Positions 1 through 12,890 of a stretch of DNA of 64,000 nucleotides are shown in pieces (position 1 is the stretch's first letter; every line of letters starts with the position of its first letter). The notes under the pieces are model-generated. The model made no database searches, was not told where the DNA came from, and saw only the letters and a list, made by a program, of their open reading frames with translations. The DNA lies in NCBI RefSeq assembly GCF_007655135.1, contig NC_045131.1:868001-932000 (forward strand). The letters are read 5' to 3'. This DNA comes from Punica granatum. Taxonomy: Eukaryota; Streptophyta; Magnoliopsida; Myrtales; Lythraceae. Made by a program: the position numbers and the translations under genes.

Positions 1-1695
1 AAATGCAGAGCGGCTCCTGCACAAAGAAGAAGTAAGAACTAGTGCAGTGAAATAAGAAAAGAGGGTCGGTATAAGGCGACTGCTATGCTCACTCCTAAAA
101 TCTCAAGAATCCATGTTCCAACACCGACGGGGACGGATGCTGGATTTTGTTAAAGGGAGGGCCAGCCCTTAGGAAATGACAAAAGGAAAGGAAAAAAAAG
201 TAACTTTATCGAGTTATGGGTGGATATAAGCAATTCTACTAAAAGTGAAAGAAAAATTTATGATTTTCTATATAATGTTGAAATCTTAAAAGGAAGCGAC
301 TACTTCCCTAACCCTCCTCGGTCCATTCACGAACAATCAGCATTTCTTGTGCATCTTTGTTTTTCGTTGTCCTATGTCCTAGTAGGGTTATCCATGAAAA
401 TGTACAGAGCCCGTCCATGTTTCATGATAAAAAGACAAAAAAATAAAATAATTACGGGCTTGATAAATGATAGATCGTTAAAGAGTTGACAATCTTACCA
501 AGCCCGTGGGATTGGTATTCGGCCTAGCCCAATAATTCAATCCTCACTAAAGCGGCCCGGTAATATTCACTTTTCCACTCTTCGCGTGTTTAATGTCTCC
601 CATTCTTTGTTTCTCGGAAAGAAGATTTTTCACCAAACCGTAGCTATTTGTTTCGAGCAAATCTCACAACATCTGTTCTGTTGAGGAAAATGATGTGCCG
701 AGAGAATCGACCACATCGCTGATCAAATTATATACGCGATTTCACTGCCGTTGTTATGATGCACATTTTTTTTTTTTTAAAGAGCCATTTGTAATCTTCT
801 TTTTTTTTTAAGGTCCCCCTCTTTGCTTATTATCATGGAAGTGTTTTAAAAGGACAAACGAATTATATATGCAACTTCAAAGCTTGCTGATTCAAATGTC
901 AAATTTTTCAAGGACTGTGTGGAATGAAATTCAACTAATATTTGAAGTAATATACATATACATGCACACACATTGTGCAGGATTTCCTTTTTCTTTATAT
1001 ATATAATTAATTAATCAGTATTAATAAAATAATGTTGCCCATGGGCCTTGCAGACGTAATACGGTACTTTATGAGCAATAGCAAATCGCCAAACAGAAGC
1101 TTATCTCCACCACATTTTATGTGTCTCTCTTCCTTTTCGTTTTTCTTTTGTTGTGAGAAACTTTAATGGTGAATATTGATTTATTATTATTAATAATTGG
1201 CGGGTAGCATTTTCAAGGTTCATTTTTAAAAATAAAAAATAAAAAAATATTTTATTTTCATTAAATGGGCAGCTCAAGTAATAATCTGTACAATTGCATG
1301 ACCATGAAATGTATACCCACCCACCCCCACCACTCTGGCACTCTCAGCATTTTAGAGCTCTAATAAAAAAAATGTCATCAGATCTCCACTCATTCCCCTC
1401 TCTGGCCCCGGCCTCGGCCCCCTCTCTGGTTCTATCTCACCTGATGATGATGAATAGCATAGCATATATTAATTGTACACTCCTTTTTGTGCATTAATGC
1501 ACATAATATTCACTTCTTGTTCAACATATGTATCTCTTTTGTCTTTCTAATTTGCATAACAAACTGTCGGTTTCGGTCAACTGTAAATGATTCTGCTAAA
1601 ATCCGAATCTCAATTGACATATATAGAATCTTTTTCTTTGAGATGATTTTGAAGTTTATAAAACTAAACCTTTGGTGTCACGTTCCTGAATCCAG

Positions 1696-1726
<31 letters not shown>

Positions 1727-1998
1727 GTACCATAACTTCTTAATTAGGAGATTTTTGGAACCGGTTTTCGATAAAATGATGCGCATGCAGAAGATCGATG
1801 TTATATCGACTGTTGTGCACGGTTTATCACATCCACTGGCCTCAGAAAGTACAATTAGAGAAATCGGTCCGATCCATTTCATTTCGATCTCGGACATTAC
1901 ATGAAGAAGGCTCATAGTTGGGAAAGTCATGATTTAGAAAATTCCAACTAAAAAGAGGAAAAAAGGACTGCTTCCTTGAGCTGCTTACTTATTATTAG
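1..1998. other. AT-rich intergenic DNA, no gene seen
   Basis: No open frame here looks like a protein: the frames are short, lack recognisable motifs and are interrupted by poly-A/T runs. The right end, next to 1999, must contain the 3' untranslated region of the bZIP gene, which runs leftwards. A dinucleotide repeat lies at 1695-1723. Nothing else could be assigned. Confidence 0.6.
1695..1723. repeat. (AT)n microsatellite
   Basis: An uninterrupted alternating A/T tract of about 29 bases lies about 275 bases downstream of the bZIP stop codon. It is a simple sequence repeat and likely length-polymorphic. Confidence 0.9.
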
Positions 1999-2598
1999 TT
2001 AGCCGAGCAAGTCCATGGAGCTCGTGAGGGACTGGTTCGAGGACTCGGCCCTCAGATGGGCCGTGTTGCAGGAAACCTCGTCGAGATCCCTTAGGGAGGA
2101 GTATGTGTTATCCAGCTGCATATCAGTGAAGAGCTGGCGGAGCTCGGAGGCCTCCCGCTTAAGCTGGGCATTCTCCTCGAGAACCTTGTCATGGACCTCC
2201 GACACGTGGTTGAGCTTATCGATAAGCTGGTAGTTCTCGTTCCGTAGCCACACCACCTGGGACCACAGCTCGTCCAGGTGCCTCTGCTTCCTCATGCGGG
2301 ACCTGCGCGCCGACTCCCGGTTCGAGATCATCCTCCTCTGCTTCCGCTCGTTGATCACGTTCAGCTGCTGGTCCTCGGCCTCATCAGAGGTTGAGTTGGG
2401 CTCTTGGGAGAAGAGGCCCGAAGGAGGGGCTTGGAACGAGCCGGCAGTGTAAACAAGCGACCGGTTATTGCTGAAATGGGCTAATGCCGACACCTGATCA
2501 TGCGAAGCATTGGTAAGGTGATGAGGAGGGAAGAGAACTGATGATGATGAGCTTGAAGGCAAGAGATAGTTCAGCCCCGAAACTTCACTCAGCTCCAT
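1999..2598 (-). CDS. bZIP transcription factor, bZIP42/43-like (group S)
   Basis: Intronless gene for a 199-residue DNA-binding protein expected in the nucleus. The basic region spans about residues 84-104 with the plant core SNRESARRSRMRKQR. The invariant Asn93 and Arg101 have the N-x7-R spacing, and the first zipper leucine is at 111 (R-x9-L). Heptad positions then follow at L118, L125, V132, V139, L146 and L153. The acidic STSDEAED stretch before the basic region and the LDELWSQV start of the zipper match Arabidopsis bZIP43/bZIP42, and the length fits small group-S bZIPs. The N-terminus is Ser- and hydrophobic-rich and low complexity. The ATG at 2598 is the first ATG after a TATA box at 2733-2740, and the leader has no upstream ATG, so there is no sucrose-control uORF as in S1 members. 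Group-S bZIPs usually heterodimerise with group C on ACGT sites; that role is inferred from the family. Confidence 0.93.
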   Translation of the reverse strand: MELSEVSGLNYLLPSSSSSSVLFPPHHLTNASHDQVSALAHFSNNRSLVYTAGSFQAPPSGLFSQEPNSTSDEAEDQQLNVINERKQRRMISNRESARRSRMRKQRHLDELWSQVVWLRNENYQLIDKLNHVSEVHDKVLEENAQLKREASELRQLFTDMQLDNTYSSLRDLDEVSCNTAHLRAESSNQSLTSSMDLLG

Positions 2599-2732
2599 GG
2601 TTTCTATTTTAAGGAAGAGTTGTACTGAAGACCAGTTGTATGTCTGCAGGAGAGGAATTTTTTTGTGGGGATTAAGGTTTTGATTTAGGATAGAAGTGTG
2701 GGGGAGGCTGCAATTTGGAGGAGATTGGGAGT

Positions 2733-2740
2733 GTTTTATA
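2733..2740 (-). promoter_or_regulatory. TATA box of the bZIP gene
   Basis: TATAAAAC on the minus strand lies about 135 bases upstream of the bZIP ATG. It would place the transcription start near 2700 and give a leader of about 100 bases without an upstream ATG. Confidence 0.7.
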
Positions 2741-2742
2741 GG

Positions 2743-4525
2743 CTGAAGGCAGGCTGAAGTTTGGGGGGGCCCACATCAGGTGAGTCTCACAAAGCTATGG
2801 CCACTAGAATATTATGGAGATTATGTGCATTCCATATGCATCTTATATACACACATGCATGTCTATGCCATCCGGTAGATCCATTAATTTTGTAGTCGCT
2901 CTCACTACTGAAATGCGGACGCGTCTCTGTGGCAACTCCATGTTTATCATCGATTATCGCTGTTATCAATATATGAACCCTTAAACGATAAGTGATTTAA
3001 TTCCGGGTCATCTATGTTGCTCGATGCATGCATTTGTCATCCATGGCCATGGCTTATATGGATGGAAAACGAAAGACATTATTGGAAGAAAGGGATGGGA
3101 TTTTCGGTTGTGTTGTGGATAATCATTAATTTTCTGAGATCAAAAGTATGCTTGCATCACAAAGAGAAAGGGAGGGAAGAGAGACTGTTATGTATTGCGG
3201 GTTGCAATTATTTGGATGGAGAAATTAACAAGAAGAAAGAAGAGAAGAGGAAAATGAAAATGAGGGTGTCATGGGTGTGTTCCATAGAGGTCAATCTCAA
3301 AAGTGGGAAGGTAATTAAGGTATTGATTTGTCTTTTTTTGAGGTCAAGCAGGAGCAAAGTTCATGTCCTGATATCGGGTTAATATATCTTAATTAAATTA
3401 AGCACTTCTAATTCACCCAAAAAAAATTAAGCACTCCTAGTCAATAAGGGACTGTGACATATAGAACGGGGAGAGTAAAGATTGAAGAATGACCGAGAAA
3501 TGAGCACTGCAGTGTATCGGCACATGCTTTCACTTGAAATTAAGATATTTCAAAGTCGATTATTACAAGTAAAACTTTTCATGCCACTTTAATTTCCATC
3601 TGTATCATTTTACTAGGTCATGATCTTCTCTTGTAACTCAAAATATGTAAGTTGAATAAATTAAGGTCCTATATAATTAGAGAAGATTATGTGAACTAAT
3701 GACTCAACAACCACTTCAATATAGACACGTACGCCACACCAATAAATTATATATATAATAATATAATTAACCCGCAATAATCACGGTTTTTCTCCAAGCT
3801 GAATGTTGTCTCAAATCTCATCAATCATCTGGTGCCATATCACAGTTTGTTACCGGCTTCAATTTGCTACTCACCTGACAACGACTGAGAATGTACTGGA
3901 AGGACAGCAACAGCTATAGTGTTCCCTATTATACGTACTAAATGGGCATATTGTAATTACGAGTTAATAGAATATGACCATTTATATGCATTCCTTATCG
4001 TAAATTATTCATATTCCATCCCTTTCCCTTCTCCATTCTCTTATGCACCAACCATGATTGATAGATCGGGAACTCGAGAAGGGTTCGTAAAGGGAAAGGT
4101 GGCAGCTAATGGTGGTCCAGTCCACTTGCGACTATTCGTAGACTATTATAAGGACGGCCGGCTAGCTCTACCTAATAGTTTCTCCAGACCACTGATCCCC
4201 AAGCCTCTCATATATAGTCCTTGTTTATGTGCTAATTAAGGAGGACAAATGCTGGCATCAGCAAGACAGCCACAAGTACAAATATGTAGACCGAAGAACA
4301 GGATGAAGATACCTTAGTTTCTGAGATAAATAGGAATTAAGAGCATATAATATTCTTTGCCCGAACATATCATAACAAATATGCTCCATCCAAAAGAAAG
4401 TAATCTAGGAGAGCATAAAGGTCGGAATTTCATTCGAACTCGATTCCCCTCTTCATCTTATCTCTGTGACGACTATAAACAAAATGTTTAATTCCTAACT
4501 ATTAACAATATACCAATTAGCCAGT
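2743..4525. other. Intergenic, no gene seen
   Basis: This region holds the bZIP upstream sequence and further AT-rich spacer. Short frames on either strand (for example 3014-3382 and 3919-4239) show no domain or composition typical of protein. No transposon termini could be defined. Confidence 0.55.
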
Positions 4526-4539
4526 CTAACATGCGTTTC

Positions 4540-4740
4540 TCTTTTCTTTTACTGTGTATATACTTGATGCCAAGTATTGCCATGAATGTGGATATAGTGA
4601 ACATTCATCCTGACCACTTGTTCTCAACCGTGCAAGTTTAAGTGGGTGAAAAAGAAAAATCTGTTGCGATAACTGGGATTGTGGTAATTGATGTGCACTT
4701 GTACTTTTGAGATATTGATTCCTTTTCTTCCCACTATATG
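4540..4740. repeat. Dispersed block B, copy 1
   Basis: This block recurs in direct orientation at 6465-6695. Shared stretches include TGAATGTGGATAT, GACCACTTGTTCTCA, TTAAGTGGGTGAAAAAG and GTGGTAATTGATG. The second copy carries a small internal duplication around GACCACTTGTT. The minus-strand translations of the two copies resemble each other, but no known protein was recognised. Confidence 0.75.
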
Positions 4741-5367
4741 TATATACTAGTCGTGTAGACCATACGTTGCATGAGATAGTACATAAATATGAAAATAAAT
4801 TAAAAATTAAAAAGAAAAATTCCTTCAAAAGGTGAAAGCGAAACAAAAATAATAAAATAAATAAACCAACTTACTTTCTGAGGGTTTGCGTAAAGAAGTA
4901 GTCTCGAGAGATGAAACTCACACCGCCAATCTTTAAAAAAAAAGAGAGAAAAAGAGGCAAAAATAAGAGAAAAAACAAAAAAAATGTAAAGTTACGATAA
5001 AAATGAGAGAAAAAATCAAAGCATAAATATAATTGACTTACTCGCATCTAAGGATAGACATATATTTTGCATCTAGGGATAGACATATGTTTTGAGTGCT
5101 CGCTAGTAGTAGACGTATTGTTTGAGAGTTGAATAGGCCAACGTAAATGTGTATGATAATTCATATTCGTAATTATCATATAGAATCTAGATAAAATATA
5201 ATTTGATTTGTTTTATTTTTCGAACAAATTTGATTTATTTTTTGATAAAAAATATAATTCATATATATATATAAATTATATAATCTATTTTTTAAAATAG
5301 ATTTGCATGAAAACATTTAATTTATATATAATTTTTCTTCCTATATATACTAAAAGTTGTCCACGTA

Positions 5368-6180
5368 GCCATATATTAATATATTTATATTATGTATAAA
5401 TATATATACTAATATATACTTATTTTCATGTTAATATTAATGTGATCAAATATTAATTTTTATTTAAAAAATCAAGATTATTAATAATATCTATATATAA
5501 TAAATTCTTCTCATTTATTTCAAATACACTATGTTATATAAATTAAAAATTAAAAATAAGAAATCAGATTTTATTATGATATATTTTTAAAAAGTAATTA
5601 TTATTAAAAATAATCCAAAATATAAATAAATAAATGAAACCTAGAAAATTCCTTTCAGAAAATATATACTAATATATACTTATTAAATTTCACTCATAAA
5701 TCGAGCGTTCTAAGGCCATTTATTAGTATATTCATATTGTCTGTGAATATATAATTATTTTGATGTTAATATTTTTGTGATGAAATATTAATTTTATTGT
5801 ATAAAAATCAAGATTATTAAATAATATCTATACATATTAGAAAATCCTCTCATTTATTTCAAATACATTATGTTATATATTATAAAAATTAAAGAAATCA
5901 AGAAACCGTATTTTATGATGAGATATCTTGAAATAATATTTTTTATTAAACGTAATTCTGAAAATAAAGAAATAAAAACCTAGAATATTTTATTTAGAAG
6001 ATTCATTTTGCCTTTAATTAGATATTTATAATATTTTGGTCTTTTTTAAATGGAATATTATAATGTAAAATAATTTCGAAAGATTTTGTTACTAATTTCA
6101 TAATAAAAGATAATTTTAAATTTTAAAAACTTAAAAATTAAGAAAATTTCATTCAGAAACGGAACATTCTGAAGTCATCT
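5368..6180. repeat. AT-rich tandem duplication, period about 347 bases
   Basis: The segment from about 5368 repeats from about 5715 with matching order of landmarks: GCCAT.TATTA, AAAATCAAGATTATTA, CTCATTTATTTCAAATACA and AACCTAGAA. A truncated third start appears near 6150-6178, where a TTCA..CAGAAA..GAACATTCTGAAG stretch matches the copy-2 junction near 5690-5715. The whole block is extremely A/T-rich. Confidence 0.7.
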
Positions 6181-6239
6181 AACCGGACTTGCCTCGTACA
6201 TTGTTTTCATATATATATATATATATACACACACCAACT

Positions 6240-6925
6240 AGATCACAAGATGTCTCAATATATTAGTTGGGACTAAATCTCATTTCTACATTAGTTTGAT
6301 TTTGATCATAAAATGTTTTTCGAATTCCGACAGTATAAGTAAAATTTTGACCACAGTCTAATCAATTGCACTACGATTCGTAATTTACTTCTAATATTAC
6401 TTATGTAAAGAAAAAATAAATAAAATGTCCTTTGGTAAATATTGGTGTATATATATATATATATACACACGCGCTTCATGTTAAGTATTTTCATGAATGT
6501 GGATATATTGTGAACATTCAACTTGACCACTTGTTATTGACCAAAAAAAAAATGACCACTTGTTCTCATCAACAAGCTTAAGTGGGTGAAAAAGGATCAA
6601 AGAATGTGAAGAAGAAAACTCTGCTGCGATATTGGGATGTGGTAATTGATGCGTAGTTGTACTTTGAGATATGCTTTCTTTTCCCACTATTTTTTTTTCC
6701 TAATCAAATCACGAGATTTCTTGAAAGTATTAGTTGGAATTAAATCTCATTTATGCATCAGTTTGTTTGATTATGATCATAAAGTGTTTTTGGAATCCCC
6801 ATATTGCAAATAAAATTTTGAGGAGAACAGCTTATCAATTGCACTGCAATTCATAATTTATTTCCAATATTATATATTTAAAAGAAAAAAGAAATTTAAG
6901 AAAATCCTTGGTAAATATTGTGTAC
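6240..6925. repeat. Tandem arrangement A - B - A' of duplicated blocks
   Basis: Block A (about 6240-6440) and block A' (about 6700-6925) share ATTAGTTGG.A.TAAATCTCATTT, TGATCATAAA.TGTTTTT and CAATTGCACT.C.ATTC. Between them sits block B (6465-6695), itself a copy of 4540-4740. The order indicates local tandem duplication of an A-B unit. No coding function was recognised. Confidence 0.75.
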
Positions 6926-9720
6926 AGAATTTCTTAGAGCCCCAAATGGAGTCAAAATGCTTTTTTCTCAACTCAGGGCTGAGTGGAAAATATGCACTGG
7001 TCAACAAAATAATCAGACAGATTCAGACCTCGCCTTCTTTTCTTGTCTAGTGACTGCTCTCACTTTGTTCCTTTAATTTCTTTTTCCTTTTTTCCTCATC
7101 TTTTTTCCCATAAAATTCTTTTTCTTCATTTGGAAAATAAACTTTAGGGTTTGTCGAGATGTTTTATGGAAAAGGTACGTGCAATATAGCCTTTGTAGAG
7201 CCACATGGGTATGTCTTCTATCGCCATTCTATAATTTACTTGATTATATATAGTTGATCAATTATTTATGTATAATCTATTGTATTACATTCTCATATTG
7301 TCTAGGATATTGGGCTGCAAGAGGATGTCGGGAACTTGGAATTCATGACAAAATCGCTTCTCGCATTGACACGGCGATAAAACACGTGGCATGATATAAT
7401 TATGAGATTTGACGATGTACTATAAACAAATCGCAATGAACTCGGTATAAAGCAGGACACTGTTAAATAAAGCATAACTACTATACTCCTCGTACACATC
7501 AGAACCGACCCAACCGCACCATTGTCGTAGAGGTTAAGGGGCAAGGTTGATGAACCTAGGGCATTGCCCCTTTATAGCCCCCTCATATCCTAGCAAGCCC
7601 TCCTTCATAAAGGGCTTCCCATTATCTGATCATCAGTCCCATTATGCCCCTCTACTTTGGGAAGTGGATCACTATCATACAAAACAAATATGAGGCTATA
7701 TGTTGGGGGAAAAGAGCAATCTACCAACAATGGACACCGCCTTAGAATATCACTCGTGGTTTGCAAGGAAGGCACCGTAGTGTGATTTAATGGCCTATCA
7801 CCCCGGGGTTAAAAGGGAGCCGACACACGTATTTTAAGTTCATTTACTTTTAAAACATAATATCTGTGAATTTTTCCAGTGAAAGAATTTGACAAATTTT
7901 TTATAAGAAATAAAATCATATTCTCTTGATCTAGATCGGAAGAAAATCAAAATGTACTGGCGTATGTGAATTTTCCAAAAGTTGGATACACTTTGAGATG
8001 AATAAATGTCTACGTGAAATCTTGGGGCTCCTTCCAACAATGTGGAAATTGCAAGAATTAATGCGATTTTCACCCAGCTTATAATTGATTGGTCACATCA
8101 CAGTTCTATTTACATATTTAGTTTCCATTACGTTAACATTAAATGCAAGGAGAAGCCCCAAAAAATTAAATTGATCGCGACTCTTTTGTCTTTATTTTGG
8201 CCTTTTCTTTTTTGGGATAAAAGTTTAGATTCTTAAGAACCAATCAATGAATGACTGAATGTGAAAATTTTTTTTCCTAACCCGAGATGTCCGAGCTCCA
8301 GCCGACTAATCTCCGGGGCACTCCCAACGACGTACGGAACGGGTAATTACGTCAAAAGTGTTCCGATGGTTTCAAGGAGATTCAAATCCGGATCTCGATG
8401 TAAACTTTGATGTACATTAATCACTAGACCGAACTCCTTGATTGAATGACTGAATGTGATATTAATAGAGGAAGAGAAGGTAAGCAGATGAGAAAAACGC
8501 AGGCGCATGATAGATGTTACGAGTGGGGCCCTCGCTAACAAGCGCGCATGGTGTCCCGTGCACCTTTCCTCCTCCTTATTGCTTGACTTGTCAACTCAAG
8601 CTAGAAAGAGCCTTTCCCTTCTATCTCTCTCCCGTCATTATTTTGTATTTTCGGTATATCACGTGATCGCGTATTTATCATTTTTTTTTTAAAAAAAGGA
8701 AATTCCTATCCTAAGCATGGATGTTGAGCAATAATAAGATTTATAATTCGCGATATACTACTGAGTATAATTACTCACATAATTGACAAAACGTCATGGA
8801 TTTATGTAATGACATACCGCTGGTGAAATGTAAAAATGTTCCAATGATATGATATTAATTATGCGTCTATCTTGTCCATATATTTCTCTTTTGCGTTTTC
8901 TTTTGGAGGCCATTTTTCAGGTATTCCCCACCCATCAGCGGACCTTTGCATATTTGGGAGCAATGTCACACTAGCGCCATTTGTGCACCCCACTAAGGTG
9001 ACCTATGGCAAAAATTTTTGTTTTTGATGGACTAGGGATGAACAACTGAGCTAGGTCATAAAACTTTGATCCACCATTTCCAAATTGAATATGAGAGTTC
9101 CATTAGTTTCGGGAGGATCCGCGTTGCCTATCCAGTTGAATGAGATAGGTCCATTAACAGTCTAAAAAGTATCGACATCCCCCAATCAACACTCGTCGGG
9201 CATACCTATCCATTCAATCAAAACTTAGTTAGCAGCTCTAGTAGTCTCGTGTGAATCAACGTGTATATTTCATGTACATTAATAATTTGATAAACAACAT
9301 AGCTAAGAACCATGCTATCACGATCGATCACCAATATTGGATATTCAACCAATCAATAAAAGAGCATACTTACACTTAAAACCCGTAATAGTACTCTCTC
9401 CAGTCAGTTTATTTGCTATGAGCGTTTTGCTGGATCAATCCTATTGGTTTCATTTATAAACAATTTTCCGAATATGGAAAACACGAAAGATGCGTATAAA
9501 AGTAAGTTTTTTCTTGTCCACAAACGAGTATGGATGGCATTAGGGAGACGGAACTTATTGTTTCACCAAATATTATAAATTGTCGAGGTCCCTCACCTAA
9601 AAGCCAATTGCATTAGTTTAAGTGACTCATTAATTTTTTATCATTTACTTTTTCCATCGAGACGTCATTAGCAGATGCAGAGGATAAATCCATCACAGCA
9701 CCTCTCTATAATTAATCTCC

Positions 9721-9763
<43 letters not shown>

Positions 9764-11984
9764 GTTTTCCACCACTATCTTTCAAGGTTAAATCTTTTCT
9801 TGTGGACTAACATTTCACACATCGATGCTTACTATTTCACAAGTCGCTGTCAAGATCGAATTTCAACAAAATTTACTGATATACCATCGCGCCATTAGTA
9901 GTATACGCATACCTATCCCGGCCGTAAATCCCCATATATGTCAAGGTGTATTCGAGCCGATACAGTTGTATAGTAAAAGCCAAGAGCTTCACCGATAACT
10001 CGGATGTGTTATACTTGAAATAGGCACCGCTGCCCTGGTGATGCAGTTGTAATATTTTCAAACCATGGGAAACATTTCTATATATTTATACCAAATTATA
10101 TTTCATCAGTTGGTTGGCATGCTTCCTTTTCTTAAAATTTATTCATCATTGTGGTGCTTTGAGGTATATTTACCTTCAAAGAATATTATATCATGTTATT
10201 ATATTTTAAGGGAGAAAATAAGACTTGCACGCAGAGTTAGGGATGCTCACGTACTCGTTAAGAAGGTCATGATCCACTAGAGAGGAATTCCGGATAATGA
10301 AGGCATGTTGGGTTTTCTTTAAACAATAAATATTTTGTGATCATCTTTAATTAATTAATTGATTGATTCTCTTTACTTTGATTTATTTAATCGGGGAGAA
10401 CTAAGTGAACATTCAATAATAGCAATAATCCAATTGGCACTTAAATTATTTTTAATCGAGTCATTATGCTTCTCATTAAGCCTGCAAACGTTGTCGTACT
10501 CTTAACATCATAGACTATCATTCCCAGATAATTTGTCACTGTTCTTGTTCTGCCATTTGCCGAGCTCCCTCATCATCTGCTAAAAGGAAGACACCGATCT
10601 TATTCAGTTGTTTTGGTTGTACAATACAACAATATGGATAATGAAATCTGATATTTTCTTTATGTTCTCTAATGAAATAACTACATGGTTAACATTCTTC
10701 AATTGACACCGCTCACCGAGGCTTGACCCTACACATGTGGCATATGAGTTTGGATGAGGGACTAAAATCATCGTTGACGATGCGCAATGACGACTTACCT
10801 CATTAGAAACATGTTCTGAGCAAAAAATATCTTTGGTCCGGTACCTTTTTCCGAATACGTAACAGTAGAATTCATGTTCCACGGGATAAGCCACGCTATT
10901 GTATGTTATGACAATACATATGATCGACTTCCCTGACATCTTCTTCCACTTATTATAGTGACATACTGTTTCAGAGTCATCTTCCTCCAATTCTCTGGTG
11001 TTTCAGAAACCCATATATGATCTCATCCTCATCAAGCCACTGAACTTCTTATCCAGATGCTAAAAAATTGTTGGTCCAGAATTTCTCAAAAAGGGTTGAA
11101 ATCTGTCGGTTGGGCACTGGGACAAAGTTCCTTCAAGAACCAATGACTTTTTACTAGGTTCAATCAGACCATTTTTAAGAGGTTCACTGATCAAACTTGA
11201 CCCAGTTCAGTTACTGATAGTAAACCCAGAAAGAAACCTGATCCCTTCTTGATAAACCAGAAGACAAGACAGAGAGCAAGAGCAACAACAAGGACATCTG
11301 CCCTGCAGGCACAAAAACAAAGGATGACACACGACATCAACAGGGAAGCAGAGACCAAAAGGAGTCATTTTCAACCCTATAATGATTGGAGTCATAATTT
11401 ATGAGCCCCCACTGTAAATAAGAATAATATTAAAAGAGTCATCTGAATCAGTGAAGCCATGAACTTATTCATTGTTACTGTCTGTTAGTGCCAGAGCCCC
11501 ACTCTCTCTCAAGAGCCATAAAAACCAGACAGACACAGGGAGAGAGAGAGAGAGAGGTTTTCTATAGGACTTTTGAGTGCTCTGATTGATCGTTTCTGTG
11601 GACATTAAGTCCCCAATTGCTGAAAACGACTGCTTCCCTTGTTTGTTTCTGCTTTCACGCAGAGGTGACGAGGTTCTTCTGTCTCCTCCTCCTCTCTGCC
11701 TCTGAAGAAGAAAAGTTGGGGAGAGATTAAATTAACTTTGGGGATGTGCATTATATATGCCGATTAAACAAAACCCAACTCGAGCACGATGTGTATATAT
11801 TTCATTAGGTAAGATATGTATCTTCGTGAACTCATAACGTCATCGCCAACGGCATGGTTTGTTATTGACGGTAGATTAAACTTTTACGTGAAAGGAAAAA
11901 CCAAAGGCTATTATGGTTCCAAGGCTGATAACTGCAACCATCAGGGATTGATGTTGCGACTTATCTTGGGAAAATCTAAGGGTG
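6926..11984. other. Gene-poor spacer
   Basis: About 5 kb without a supportable gene. A moderately GC-richer piece at about 7540-7820 may be a retroelement relic, but no LTR ends or protein motif could be fixed. The open frame at 10604-10990 (minus) has no recognisable domain. A (CT)n(AT)n microsatellite lies at 9719-9763 and a (GA)n run at about 11539-11557. The 11450-11720 stretch has CT-rich, leader-like composition but no attached coding exon was found. Confidence 0.5.
9719..9763. repeat. Compound (CT)n(AT)n microsatellite
   Basis: About 23 bases of alternating C/T are followed directly by about 22 bases of alternating A/T. It is a clean compound simple sequence repeat. Confidence 0.9.
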
Positions 11985-12890
11985 TGCTTAATAATCAAAA
12001 TTAAGTGCTGAAATTAATTTTTCATTACCTAAATAGGTTCGACTTATTTGGTAAAAACAACTTAAAATGACTTAATTGATTAAGTCAAGTCAAAAACTGG
12101 TCTGAAAAATTAAGTAGAAAATTTCTACTTCTTCCCTGGCTGAATGCGCTCAGTTGGAGTGGACCTTTACCGTATTTGCAGCATTGCCCTTAACTTTTGC
12201 AAATTTTTCAAATCAGTCCATTTGTATTTTTCAAAGAAGGAGGAAGAGAAGGAGGGGGAGCGGGGGCTGGTGGGGGTGGGACTCGGGGGCAGTGGTGGCC
12301 TTAATCCTGGCCACTATAGGGGTCGCCGGGTACCCTAGGGTTGCAAGGCTTGCCGGCGACCCTGATGGTTGCGGTAACGGTCCTAATTCTGACTACTGTC
12401 GCAATAATCGAGATCATCGACGACCTCATCTAGAGCATTGGTGATCGGGATCGAGGTCACCATCTCCTCATCTCTTGTTTCAATCAAAAACAGAGAGATG
12501 GGGAGATCAGGGGCGGTGGTGGCCCCGATGCAAGCCATCGCCACCCCAAACGAGGTCGTCGGATCCATGAGGTCGCTAGCAATGGCTACCCGTGAGGTTG
12601 CCGATGACCTCATCTATGGCGGTGGTGGCTGGGATCGGGGCCACCACCGCCCTCTTCTCCTTCTCTTGCAGATCCCAATTCTTCTTCTTTTTTTCCGGAG
12701 AAAAAGTTAATCGAGAGCAAAGTTGAAAGAAGGAAAATATTGTGGCCAATATGTAATTAGAATGTAATAATGTAAAATTTTTTAGCACTTATTTCACCAA
12801 ACAGAATCAACTTAATTGAATATGCACTTATTTCACTAAACACTTAAAAATTCAATACTTAATTTTCAGTACTTAAAATTAAATTGAAAT
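11985..12890. mobile_element. Non-autonomous DNA transposon with GC-rich core
   Basis: Both ends carry related A/T-rich sequence in inverted orientation. TTAAGTGCTGAAATTAA at 12001 pairs with TTAATTTTCAGTACTTAA near 12857, and TTATTTGGTAAA on the left pairs with TTTCACCAAAC on the right. The interior (about 12240-12680) is abruptly GC-rich and contains a repeated motif GACCTCATCTA, seen near 12421 and again near 12607. The open frames inside are low complexity and show no transposase motif, so this looks like a deleted (hAT- or Mutator-like) element. Exact ends and target-site duplication were not determined. Confidence 0.6.

Noticed and set aside
1999..2742. Sucrose-control uORF upstream of the bZIP gene
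   Set aside because: The leader between the TATA box and the ATG contains no ATG, so the S1-type conserved uORF is absent.
8347..8541. tRNA-like words (GATTCAAATCC) in the spacer
   Set aside because: No cloverleaf or matching A box could be built around them.
10604..10990. 128-residue minus-strand frame
   Set aside because: No recognisable domain, promoter or splice partners; composition is close to the surrounding spacer.
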